64,000 bases of DNA from Comamonas testosteroni TK102 (GTDB lineage Bacteria; Pseudomonadota; Gammaproteobacteria; Burkholderiales; Burkholderiaceae_C): positions 1,922,001 to 1,986,000 of the forward strand of contig NZ_CP006704.1 of the NCBI RefSeq assembly GCF_000739375.1. Direction: 5' to 3'. Every line of letters begins with the position of its first letter. Position 1 is the stretch's first letter. Below the pieces are notes generated by a model. It was not told the DNA's origin. It did not search any database and saw only the letters and a program-made list of their open reading frames with translations. Made by a program: the position numbers and the translations under genes. This document shows, one piece after another, positions 1-7,360 of the stretch.

Positions 1-246
1 CTCCTCCTGGTAGGTCTGGCGCATGCGCTTCAAGGTATCGGGGTCCTTGAGCTCGATGTCGTACGTGAACTCGACACGGTAGTGGCCATCTTCTTCATAG
101 CCGTTGGTCTTCTTGACATGCGTCACCTTGACGTTGTCGCAAGAGGCGAACTGGGGCTCCAGGAATTTTTCGAGATCGCTGTCACTGGGGGCAGAGCTGC
201 AGCCAGCCAGGGCCAGAACGGTGCAAAGAAGGAGTTGCTTTTTCAT
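1..246 (-). CDS. Lipoprotein of unknown function (C-terminus beyond window edge)
   Basis: The reading frame opens with ATG at 246 and runs off the left edge after 82 codons. The N-terminus MKKQLLLCTVLALAGCSSAP is a signal peptide with an LAGC lipobox, so Cys16 should be lipidated. A GGAG lies about ten bases upstream of the start. The visible mature part is rich in charged residues and has no domain I recognise. It is followed on the same strand, coming from the right, by another lipoprotein gene. Function unknown. Confidence 0.75.
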   Translation of the reverse strand, partial: MKKQLLLCTVLALAGCSSAPSDSDLEKFLEPQFASCDNVKVTHVKKTNGYEEDGHYRVEFTYDIELKDPDTLKRMRQTYQEE

Positions 247-464
247 TGAGAGAGGTCTCCGGTCAATGTGAAGTGGGGCAGGGCCAGGCATGGCAGTACC
301 AAGCCCGCTGGGCTCTGTGAGCTGTGAGCCAGGATGGCTGGGCTTCTGGGCCAAAGGCTGCGCCCATGGGATTCGGATTTACAAAGCAAGAAGCGATGCG
401 CTCCAATGGACCGCATCGCTTTATGAAGCCGCTGGGCGGCAGAGACAGGTTGATCGGGCAACGC

Positions 465-1775
465 TTACTGGGAAATGCCCATGGTCACGTAGTTGGCCTT
501 GCCATCGATGGCCGGCGTGGTCAGGCCCTTCTGGGTCGAGACACCGACATAGGCATAGGTCGTCTTGCCGTCCAAGGTGATCTTGTAGACCTTGGCATGC
601 GTGATGGAGTTTTCTGCAAGGTCCTCCATACCCTCGCCGGACAAGGCCTTGGAGAAGCCGAAGTTGGGGGCGTCGGGAACGCCACCGTTTTCGGTGAACA
701 CCACGGAGTCATCGGCCCGGAATTCCAGCGTGCCGGTGGGGCTGCAGTCCTCGTACTCGTTGAACACCTTGCCGTGTAGCTCGGTGGTATCGGTGACAGG
801 AGTCCAGTCCTCCGAGAGATAGGCGTACTGGCCGTGCTGATTGGAGCCAAAGGAGCCAGCGCCTTGCGTGCAGTACTGTGCGATGCGATTGCCCAGCAGG
901 CTGGTCACCGCCACAAAGGGCAGACCCACCTGGTTCACATTGCCGTCTGTGCCCAAGGACGCCTTCGATGTCAGCAGACCACGGTGGGGATCGGGTATCG
1001 ACAGAACAAAATCGCCGGCCTTGGTCTTCGCGGCACCTGCACGGAACAGGGTCATGTTGGGCGTCGTGAAAGCCGTACCGGCAAAGGCTGCCTGGGTCAG
1101 AGTCTCGCCTGCCGCCACGCTGCCAGCCGCTTCCGACTGCGTCAGACCAGCAGAAATCAGGGCCGCGCCATAGCTCTCCAGCAAATCATCACCCGCATCG
1201 CCCTTTTGCGCCTGGAACTGGCTGGTCAGCGGATCGAAGCCAGCCGGCAACGACGGCTTGCCCGGCAGGCTGGACAGAGCCGCCTTGAGCTTGTCCTGGG
1301 CCGTTGCCAAGGCGCCGGCATGGATCGCACCGCTCAAGCTCCCATTGGTGGCCGAGTCGAACCAGGCATCGGGCTTTTGGCCGCTCACGATGCCAACCAT
1401 CAAATCGGTCAACGGCGTGATATTGGCCAGACCCGATGCAGCCACCATGGAATGCAAAGGCGTAGTCAGGGCTTGACCATTGGCCTGGCCGCCGGAGACG
1501 CGGATCACGCAAGGAAAGTCGCTGCCCTTGAGCGAGGCCGACCAGGAGCCATCCGTGCCGGTGGTGGCAGAGGCAGAAGCACCAGAGGCGCACTTCAGCG
1601 TCACGGCACCGCCCGCAATGGGCGAGCCCACAGCCGCCACGCCGTTGGCCGAGGCCGAGTTGGAGGCTGGTGGCGCTTCACTGCTGCCGCCACCGCCGCC
1701 GCAGGCGGTCAGCACCGCAGCTGTGACAACGCTCAGAGCCAGCTGGGTCATACCTTGGTTCGAAATCTTCTTCAT
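465..1775 (-). CDS. Large secreted lipoprotein, 436 aa, unknown function
   Basis: The protein begins MKKISNQGMTQLALSVVTAA and has an LTAC lipobox with Cys25, followed by a polyglycine-serine linker (CGGGGGSS), a typical outer-membrane lipoprotein start. I chose the ATG at 1775 because GAGGGA lies just upstream; the frame stays open for 77 further codons upstream but without a signal peptide. After the linker comes a segment resembling a carboxypeptidase-regulatory-like or beta-sandwich repeat (about residues 45-110), then a mainly helical part and a C-terminal beta-rich part ending in a short Gly-Ile-Ser-Gln tail. No catalytic motif was seen. The monocistronic layout fits a surface-exposed host protein. 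Confidence 0.8.
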   Translation of the reverse strand: MKKISNQGMTQLALSVVTAAVLTACGGGGGSSEAPPASNSASANGVAAVGSPIAGGAVTLKCASGASASATTGTDGSWSASLKGSDFPCVIRVSGGQANGQALTTPLHSMVAASGLANITPLTDLMVGIVSGQKPDAWFDSATNGSLSGAIHAGALATAQDKLKAALSSLPGKPSLPAGFDPLTSQFQAQKGDAGDDLLESYGAALISAGLTQSEAAGSVAAGETLTQAAFAGTAFTTPNMTLFRAGAAKTKAGDFVLSIPDPHRGLLTSKASLGTDGNVNQVGLPFVAVTSLLGNRIAQYCTQGAGSFGSNQHGQYAYLSEDWTPVTDTTELHGKVFNEYEDCSPTGTLEFRADDSVVFTENGGVPDAPNFGFSKALSGEGMEDLAENSITHAKVYKITLDGKTTYAYVGVSTQKGLTTPAIDGKANYVTMGISQ

Positions 1776-1810
1776 GGTTTCCCTCTTCTTTATGGATGTG
1801 TCTTGAATGT

Positions 1811-1831
1811 GAAAGCCCGCTGGAGGCGGGC
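1811..1831 (-). terminator. Hairpin downstream of the XRE gene
   Basis: GCCCGC (1815-1820) pairs with GCGGGC (1826-1831). Read on the minus strand the stem is followed by TTTC. It lies 120 bases past the stop of the XRE gene and about 40 bases upstream of the next lipoprotein start, so it could end the regulator transcript or sit in the lipoprotein leader. Confidence 0.4.
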
Positions 1832-1950
1832 CATGGGGGCGGAGTAAGGACGGATAGACGGGTGGGGTGGATCTCCATTCAAAAACGGCGTGGCATTGGT
1901 CCTTGCAGCCCGCGACCTGCTTGAGGCGGAGGGCTGCAACGGGTGCAGAT

Positions 1951-2304
1951 TCATGAAGACTGCTTACCCTGTGTGCGAAGGGCGCGGGCTCTGGGGGCAA
2001 AGGCACGCAACTGAATCACATGGCCCTGCTGGGCTAGGTTCGCGAAATCCTCATCCAGGGCCGCAAAGAACTCCGACGGCTTCAGATGCAGGGCGCAGAT
2101 GATGCGTTCCATGTTGGCCAGGGTGATGTTTCTCTCACCACGCTCCACGCCGCCTAGGTAGCTGCGGTCCAGGCCGCAGTACTGCGCAAAAGTCTCCTGC
2201 GAGAACCCTTGCTCTCTGCGCAAATGCCGAACGACCTTCCCGAAGGCCACCAGCACGGGGAGTCTTTGCGGCTCGGGGCCCGGCTGGGATGCTTTTTTGT
2301 CCAT
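1951..2304 (-). CDS. XRE-family HTH transcriptional regulator, 117 aa
   Basis: Residues about 19-75 form a helix-turn-helix of the Cro/C1 (XRE) type: a first helix with RREQGFSQETFAQYCGLD, then RSYLGGVERGERNITLANM, the usual recognition helix and following turn. I start at the ATG at 2304 (MDKKASQ), since upstream codons add nothing conserved. The C-terminal 45 residues are basic and lack an effector or peptidase domain, so this is a plain DNA-binding regulator. It sits just downstream of the mobile-element cluster on the same strand. A 21-base palindrome at 2378-2398 lies about 75-95 bases upstream and is a possible autoregulatory operator. Its targets are not shown by the sequence. Confidence 0.85.
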   Translation of the reverse strand: MDKKASQPGPEPQRLPVLVAFGKVVRHLRREQGFSQETFAQYCGLDRSYLGGVERGERNITLANMERIICALHLKPSEFFAALDEDFANLAQQGHVIQLRAFAPRARALRTQGKQSS

Positions 2305-2376
2305 AGTTGCTATGGTTACAAGAGCGCACAAACTTGGCTACAGACCATGCGCCCACGGTTTTCACGTCCACGGCCT

Positions 2377-3546
2377 TTACGCATACGGCCTATGCGTACC
2401 ATTGGCACCCTGGCGATGCATTCCTTGGGGCTTGGTCTGCGAGCTAGTGAATGGTGCAGGAGGGGACGTCCGGCGCAGGGTCTCCGCATCCGCTACCGGT
2501 TCTGCAACGCCTTCAGGCAAGGGGCTCTCTGGATAGAACTCCTCCACGATGTCCGCAACTTCTTCGGGCGAGTCCTCAAAGCTGCCGTTCGCATAGCCCA
2601 GCCTTGCTGCTTCGTCCAAGGCCTGCTGATCAAACCCCGCAGCCTGGCGTTGTGCCGATACCTCCTTGGCCTGCACAATGGCCTCGTTCAGCGTCAATCC
2701 ACTGCGCACCACCAGATCCGCGTAGTAGATCGCCGAGCGATGCGACTGCGTCGTGGACTTGCCCCGCAGCTTGAGCTCCAGTGGCATGCCGGCCAGATGC
2801 CCACTCGACACCGCAGCGAAATACTGCAGCCGGGCGGTCAGGGTGCGGATGCTGTTGAAGCCCGTGGTGCGGAACACAAAGCTGCCCAGCTCGTCGCTGT
2901 CGCCAATCACTAGGTTCAACCGTCCATAGGGCTTGCAGCCGTCCTGGCCGAAGGCGCAGGCATCGGGTCCAGGGCAGGGCATGGCAGCCAGTCCCTGGCT
3001 GGTCACCCGCTTGCAGCTCTCGCCATCGCCCACGCACACAGGCCTGGCCGTGCTGCGGTCGAACAGGGTGTAGTGGGCACGCAGATTCAGATCGGGATCA
3101 TTGAACAGCACCCGCACGGGGATGCTGCGCAGCTTGCGCCGGGCGGGAGTGGTTGCCGTGGCATTGCTCGTAGTCGCTGCAGGCTGAGCCTGGGAATCGG
3201 GTGCCTGCTGAGCATCTGCGACTACGCCCATCTTTTCCTTGAGCGAACGCTTGCCGGAGCGTTGCGAAGGCTGAGCAGAAGCGGGCTGCAGGCCACTGTC
3301 ACCTTCTTCACTACCCTCAGACAAGGAAGGCTTCGAGCCTTCCTTTATGCCGCTGGATGGTTGGTTGGCAGTCTGGCGCAGTGTCTCATCGAGCGGATGC
3401 AGGATCCATTGCCCGCGGGCCTGCACCTGGGTGGTGATGGTGAATTCGTCATCCTTCTCGGGCAGGCGCTTGCCATTGCGCTCCACCACCTTGCCGATGG
3501 CAATGCGGCCGATCACCGGGGGCGTGATCATCAAACCTTTGATCAT
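2377..3546 (-). CDS. RDF-like / metal-binding protein of integrative elements, 389 aa
   Basis: The N-terminus MIKGLMITPPVIGRIAIGKV followed by ERNGKRLPEKDDEFTIT matches what I recall of a family annotated as 'hydrolase or metal-binding protein' or recombination directionality factor-like (Gp3 type), common in proteobacterial integrative elements beside YqaJ and DUF932 genes. A cysteine-rich stretch in the middle (CVGDGESC ... MPCPGPDACAFGQDGC) is a likely zinc site. The central part carries a low-complexity Ser/Gln/Thr linker (about residues 75-135). The start at 3546 has GGAG seven bases upstream. Whether it controls excision here is not shown; the nearest integrase is a decayed tyrosine recombinase more than 24 kb away. 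Confidence 0.65.
   Translation of the reverse strand: MIKGLMITPPVIGRIAIGKVVERNGKRLPEKDDEFTITTQVQARGQWILHPLDETLRQTANQPSSGIKEGSKPSLSEGSEEGDSGLQPASAQPSQRSGKRSLKEKMGVVADAQQAPDSQAQPAATTSNATATTPARRKLRSIPVRVLFNDPDLNLRAHYTLFDRSTARPVCVGDGESCKRVTSQGLAAMPCPGPDACAFGQDGCKPYGRLNLVIGDSDELGSFVFRTTGFNSIRTLTARLQYFAAVSSGHLAGMPLELKLRGKSTTQSHRSAIYYADLVVRSGLTLNEAIVQAKEVSAQRQAAGFDQQALDEAARLGYANGSFEDSPEEVADIVEEFYPESPLPEGVAEPVADAETLRRTSPPAPFTSSQTKPQGMHRQGANGTHRPYA
2378..2398. promoter_or_regulatory. Perfect 8+8 bp inverted repeat, candidate operator
   Basis: TACGCATA (2378-2385) and TATGCGTA (2391-2398) are exact inverted repeats around the five-base centre CGGCC. The element spans the stop codon of the metal-binding gene and lies upstream of the XRE gene start. 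It has no U-run, so it reads better as a dyad binding site than as a terminator. Binding by the XRE protein is inference. Confidence 0.4.
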
Positions 3547-3556
3547 GAGAGGCTCC

Positions 3557-3592
3557 AATAAAAGAGCCCTCCAGGGCAAGGCCAAGGAGGGC
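3557..3592 (-). terminator. Intrinsic terminator between the YqaJ and RDF-like genes
   Basis: On the minus strand GCCCTCC and GGAGGGC (3592-3566) form a stem followed by TCTTTTATT. It lies between the stop of the YqaJ-type gene at 3638 and the next start at 3546, so transcripts entering from upstream may be attenuated here. Confidence 0.6.
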
Positions 3593-3637
3593 AGGGGAAG
3601 GGAGGGGAAACCGGGTTGAACTTCGTCCCAAGCGGTT

Positions 3638-4696
3638 TCACTGCTCGGGCTCGTAAACGCAAAACCGCCGTGACCCGGCCCGTGGACTCAGATAGCGCTG
3701 GGCCAGCGTGGGATGCTCTTGCACGAACTGGCTGCTGTTGAAGGCCTGGCCACCCTTGCTGCGCTTCCAGGTGACGGCGCCGCCGCAGGCGAACAAGGCC
3801 TTGCTGGCCTCGCCCATGTGCATCTGAATGCACTGGCGCAAACGGGCTTCCCGTTTCTGCGCAGAGTCCAGATCGCTGCGGGCCTGCAGCAGCTCTTCGA
3901 AGGTGATGTTGAGCTCCTGGTCCTCGCTCAAATCCACCTGGTCCCCGGTGTCGCTGGGATACAGGCAGCGCAAGGCCTGCTCGGCGCTGTCCGAACCGTC
4001 GCCGGCCGGTGCGATACCGCTTTGGACCAGATCCCAGAACGCCTTCTCCAGGACAATCAGTCGTGCAATCAGCGCTTCGTCCCGCTCAATGCGAAAGATG
4101 CGCAATTCCTGACCGCCCACCAGCACCACCACATCGGCCGCACGCTGGCCTGTCACGGCCAACTGGTGCATGACCTGGAGCTGCACATACTCGGGCACGC
4201 CATCGCGCCACAGGCGGGCGCCATGGATGCCGGCGGTCTTGCATTCGAGCAACTGCACATCGGGGGCGTCGATCACCTCCCGATCCACATTGGCCAGCAT
4301 CCAAGGGTGTTCGGGATGCTGCAGCACCGCATTCACGCGCCGGACCTTGTTGCCCGTGCGCTTGGTGTAATGGGCTGCCACGATGGGCTCCAGCAAGGTC
4401 CCCCAGAACATGGGGCTGGTGTCGTCCGTGGGATCAACAGCCGGCAAGAGATCGCCCTTGCCGGTCTTTTGCATCCACAGCTCCAGCTGGGACTGGTAGG
4501 GATTGAGGCCGATGGCCGCTGCCGCATCCGAGCTGCCGATGCCGGTACGGCGCACTTCCAGCCAGTCCTCGCGCTCCAGATCCTTGGTGGACACCAGGCG
4601 CAGGGCGGCTCCCTTGCGGGGAGTGCGGGATGGGGCAGAGGTAGAGCGAGCTGCAGGCGCAGCAGGCCCCGAAGGGCTCACCAGGTGCAAAGACAT
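3638..4696 (-). CDS. YqaJ-type viral recombinase / exonuclease, 352 aa
   Basis: This is a PD-(D/E)XK nuclease of the YqaJ / lambda-exonuclease-like family, which resects DNA ends for single-strand annealing in phages and mobile elements. The sequence shows RRTGIGSSDAAAAIGLNPY (entry motif, about residue 55), MFWGTLLEP with the first acidic residue, ANVDREV and LLECKTA giving the D...ExK core, and YVQLQVMHQLAVTG with the family's conserved Gln. The ATG at 4696 has a strong AAGGAG six bases upstream; the longer frame upstream is not needed. The C-terminal third is a helical region ending in a basic tail. The neighbouring RDF-like and DUF932 genes are its usual partners. No separate annealase is recognised, though the neighbours of unknown function could take that role. 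Confidence 0.85.
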   Translation of the reverse strand: MSLHLVSPSGPAAPAARSTSAPSRTPRKGAALRLVSTKDLEREDWLEVRRTGIGSSDAAAAIGLNPYQSQLELWMQKTGKGDLLPAVDPTDDTSPMFWGTLLEPIVAAHYTKRTGNKVRRVNAVLQHPEHPWMLANVDREVIDAPDVQLLECKTAGIHGARLWRDGVPEYVQLQVMHQLAVTGQRAADVVVLVGGQELRIFRIERDEALIARLIVLEKAFWDLVQSGIAPAGDGSDSAEQALRCLYPSDTGDQVDLSEDQELNITFEELLQARSDLDSAQKREARLRQCIQMHMGEASKALFACGGAVTWKRSKGGQAFNSSQFVQEHPTLAQRYLSPRAGSRRFCVYEPEQ

Positions 4697-4727
4697 ACAA
4701 ACTCCTTGGCCCGCAAAAATGCGGGCA

Positions 4728-4752
4728 TAAAAAAACCGCTTCAATGAGCGGT
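4728..4752 (-). terminator. Intrinsic terminator between DUF932 and YqaJ genes
   Basis: On the minus strand ACCGCT-CATTGA-AGCGGT (4752-4735) is followed by TTTTTTT. It sits between the DUF932 stop (4834) and the YqaJ start (4696). Confidence 0.7.
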
Positions 4753-4833
4753 CTGTGGTGGAGGAAAGAAGAGAAGGGAACCGTCCAAGGACGAACAAGA
4801 AAGCCAGCGATCAAGCACGATCAGGCCACTGGA

Positions 4834-5826
4834 TCAGGCCACCAGTTGCAGCGCATGGTCCAGGGCTCGCTGCTTGATCACCGCCCCCTGGCCGAACCAG
4901 GCACTATCCAGGCGGTTGTCCTGGCTGCGGGCCTGTTTCTCGTGGTCCACGAACTCAGTGACGGCGCACAGCAGGCCCCAGGCCGTATCCTTAGCCGCCT
5001 GCATCTCGGCGCCCCGGCCGTGGCCCTCGTAGAGCATCTGCACCTTCTTGAGGGCCCGTTCATTGGTCAGGCCCACCGTGGGATCGGAATGCTGGTCCGT
5101 GTTGCAGATCACCTTGAGGAAATAGTTCATCGCCTCATGGGTCTTGATCTTGCGCTCGGCCAGGGTCTTCATGCGGTACATGAAGCTGTCCCACTGGCCC
5201 ACGGCCACGCCCAGCTGGCGCTTGACCGCCTGGGCATCGAAAGCCGTGCTGTGCGGCACCTTGACCGCTCCCACGCCATCGCGCAGCGCAATGGTCAGCG
5301 TGTTGTTGCACACCACCCGCACCGTCGTCGGCATCGCCACCGTGGCGAGAGTCCCATCGCAGGAGGTGGCCAGCAGCAAATAGCCGTTGACCACATCCTT
5401 GCCCTTGAGGGCTGCCGACTTGCCGGTGCGGGCCAGGGCCCAGAACTTGCGCCCGGCCTTGAGCACGCCGGCGGTCTCCAGTTCGTAGCCGGCCACCTCG
5501 GTCAGATCCCGGTAGAACTCCAGCACCTCGCGGGGTTGCACTACCTGGTAGCGGCTGCCGACCACAGATAGAGGTACTTGCGTATCGCTGCGGTACAGCA
5601 CCTTCTGCTCGGGAAACTCCTTGGGTTCGGCATACAGGTCCGACAGCCCGGAAGAACCCGGCGCACCATTGGACGCCAGATATCGCACCGGCGTTTCCTG
5701 GATACGCCAATCCATGCCAGCGGCCTGGGCCCAGACATCGATGCCTTGCTTGGCGGGCAGGGCGTGGCCCAGTTCATGCCAGGGGGTCTGGCCGGTATAG
5801 GCCATGGTTTCTATGAGATGTGCCAC
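4834..5826 (-). CDS. DUF932 / phage-plasmid-like protein, 330 aa
   Basis: The protein is a typical DUF932 (phage/plasmid-like TIGR03299) member by its start MAHLIETMAYTGQTPWHELG, the AGMDWRI...PVRY segment, LYRSDTQVPLSVVGSRYQVV and FWALAR. Members are widespread in phages, plasmids and integrative elements; the biochemical role is not established to my knowledge. The start is GTG at 5826, supported by AAGGAG seven bases upstream. The length is normal for the family. It is one of four same-strand genes that each have a near-perfect Shine-Dalgarno site, and it is followed by a strong terminator rather than by direct coupling. Confidence 0.88.
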   Translation of the reverse strand: MAHLIETMAYTGQTPWHELGHALPAKQGIDVWAQAAGMDWRIQETPVRYLASNGAPGSSGLSDLYAEPKEFPEQKVLYRSDTQVPLSVVGSRYQVVQPREVLEFYRDLTEVAGYELETAGVLKAGRKFWALARTGKSAALKGKDVVNGYLLLATSCDGTLATVAMPTTVRVVCNNTLTIALRDGVGAVKVPHSTAFDAQAVKRQLGVAVGQWDSFMYRMKTLAERKIKTHEAMNYFLKVICNTDQHSDPTVGLTNERALKKVQMLYEGHGRGAEMQAAKDTAWGLLCAVTEFVDHEKQARSQDNRLDSAWFGQGAVIKQRALDHALQLVA

Positions 5827-5910
5827 GAGAAAACTCCTTCAGTAAGAGAAGCGAAAACCAAAAGGGGAGATGAGAGGGAAAGGGAAAATGGACTGAGCCG
5901 GGCGAATCGC

Positions 5911-6282
5911 TCAATCGGAATCGGCATGGCCGGAGGTCGATTCCTGACGGGCAAATACATGCCTGCATTCCAAGCACTTGAAGTTGTCCAGCATTCGGGC
6001 ATCAATCGTTTTGCCCACCGACGTGCCGACCTCGCAGCCAATGGCCGTGCCAGCCAGGCCACCCAAGACAGCGCCCGCAATGCCACCGATGGTCGAACCC
6101 GCGGGGCCGGTCATCAGGCCCGAGGCAATGCCAATCTGCGCACCGCGCAGGGCGCCGACAAAGCCGCCTGTGGCACCAGCGGCGCAGCCGATGGCGCCTG
6201 CGGTCTTGCGTGCCCAGTTGCGGGAGATGACCCGTGGGCTATGGCACAGGGGGCACGTGGGAGGGGGAGAGGAAAAAGGCAT
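5911..6282 (-). CDS. Glycine-zipper protein with zinc-ribbon-like ends, 123 aa
   Basis: The start at 6282 (MPFSSPPPTCPLCHSPR) has AAGGAG five bases upstream. A CPLC knuckle near the N-terminus and a CLEC knuckle near the C-terminus (FKCLECRHVF) could together form one zinc ribbon, split by a long Gly/Ala-rich hydrophobic hairpin (about residues 25-95) with repeated GxxxG spacing such as GSTIGGIAGAVLGGLAGTAIG. Glycine zippers of this kind insert in membranes. The gene is first in the four-gene same-strand set. The function is unknown; membrane-anchored zinc-binding accessory factor is a guess. Confidence 0.7.
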   Translation of the reverse strand: MPFSSPPPTCPLCHSPRVISRNWARKTAGAIGCAAGATGGFVGALRGAQIGIASGLMTGPAGSTIGGIAGAVLGGLAGTAIGCEVGTSVGKTIDARMLDNFKCLECRHVFARQESTSGHADSD

Positions 6283-6794
6283 CGAAGCTCCTTGGAAGAA
6301 AGACAAGAAGCCAGGTGCTGGAGCGTGCCCTGCAAGGCAGGCGCATTACCCCGACCTGGACGGCAGACCGGTGTCTGCTCAGGTCGGTGATATGTGGTTG
6401 AAAAAAAGTGGATTTGAATCGAGCGGCGCTGCCCGGTTTGTTGCTTTCCTGCAAAAAGACGCTACCGACACCTCAGTGCGGACACCTCATGCTCCTCTAG
6501 TGCCGGGCCATGGATCCACGCATTCGCATGATCGAGCGTGCGAAAAGCATTCGCCTCGCATGGTGCTGCGGGATATGGCTTTCTCTCTGGCATGGAACTA
6601 AATGTTCGGTTTTTCGCACGTTCGCATGAATTTCTGCATTGGCCTTTTGCGGGGGAAATTCAGTGGTCGAAGGTGGTTATCTGAAACCTATCTTCTAGTC
6701 AAGGTAGCTGCTTGATGTCGTTCTCGCTGCGGTGAGCAGCTGTGTGGCTGGAAAAGAGCGTCTTCGGTCCAATGAACTCGTTTTCAACACAGGC
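6283..6794. other. Intergenic region between divergent mobile-element genes
   Basis: About 510 bases without a convincing gene. It must hold the promoters of the minus-strand four-gene set and of the AlpA-like gene. The ten-base motif CGTGCGAAAA at 6537-6546 recurs inverted at 6611-6620, each next to a GCATG, making an imperfect inverted repeat. Nothing else recognisable was seen. Confidence 0.5.
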
Positions 6795-7187
6795 ATGAAA
6801 GCCGCCATGTATCAGCCCTTTGTCACCCCTGATCGCTCCATCGAGAGCGATGTTCGTGAGTCGAAGAATGTGAAGTCCACCAAGGTTCCGGTGGACGCTG
6901 AGATCAAACAAGTGTTGTCTAGGCCGGTGCAGGAGGAGGGCTGCCAGCCCAAGATTGCGCTGGAAACTGCTCCTTGCGATCCCAAGTGCGTGATCCGCTT
7001 GAAAGAGTTGCTGCACATATTGAAAGTGTCTCGCTCCACGGTGTACCTGCGCATCAACCCGCGGTCCAAGTACTACGACCCGATGTTCCCCAAGTCCGTA
7101 CCCCTTGGCATGAAGGCTCGGGGCTGGATCCTGGAAGACGTCCATGCCTATATCGAGCATCTGCGTCACCTGCAGGTCACCGCTTGA
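6795..7187 (+). CDS. AlpA-type excisionase / regulator, 130 aa
   Basis: The C-terminal 65 residues form a MerR-like winged helix of the AlpA family: VIRLKELLHILKVSRSTVYL, then a stretch with DPMFPKSVPLG and a final helix GWILEDVHAYIEHLRHL. AlpA proteins act as DNA-binding excision or expression regulators in P4-like elements. The N-terminal 65 residues are unconserved and may be disordered. I start at the ATG at 6795; a GTG at 6732 is in frame, and neither has a strong ribosome site. It lies just upstream of the replication pair, the usual place in satellite-like elements. Confidence 0.75.
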   Translation: MKAAMYQPFVTPDRSIESDVRESKNVKSTKVPVDAEIKQVLSRPVQEEGCQPKIALETAPCDPKCVIRLKELLHILKVSRSTVYLRINPRSKYYDPMFPKSVPLGMKARGWILEDVHAYIEHLRHLQVTA

Positions 7188-7360
7188 TTCAGGGGTACTA
7201 AATATCTAGATATCTAGAAAATAAAAATACCTGTCTGAAACTGGAGGTATATCGATAAATATCCTGAAGATCTCAGCTGATTATTCGGTTGAGATCTTTT
7301 GATTTATTTCGGTTTTAAATAACTGAATATATAAGTAAATAACTATCTAGGAGAATAGGA
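7188..7360 (+). promoter_or_regulatory. AT-rich leader with palindromes ahead of the replication genes
   Basis: This stretch is strikingly AT-rich compared with its surroundings. It holds the palindromic ATATCTAGATAT (about 7202-7213), and a nine-base stem AAGATCTCA (7267-7275) / TGAGATCTT (7290-7298) followed by TTTT that could end the AlpA-gene transcript. AGGAGAATAGGA immediately precedes the next ATG. A replication origin is possible, since such leaders precede replication genes in satellites, but no iteron series was found. Confidence 0.4.

Noticed and set aside
2377..3546. RDF-like gene as the partner of the integrase at 28249
   Set aside because: Gp3-type factors go with serine recombinases, while the only integrase here is a tyrosine recombinase with its own excisionase.
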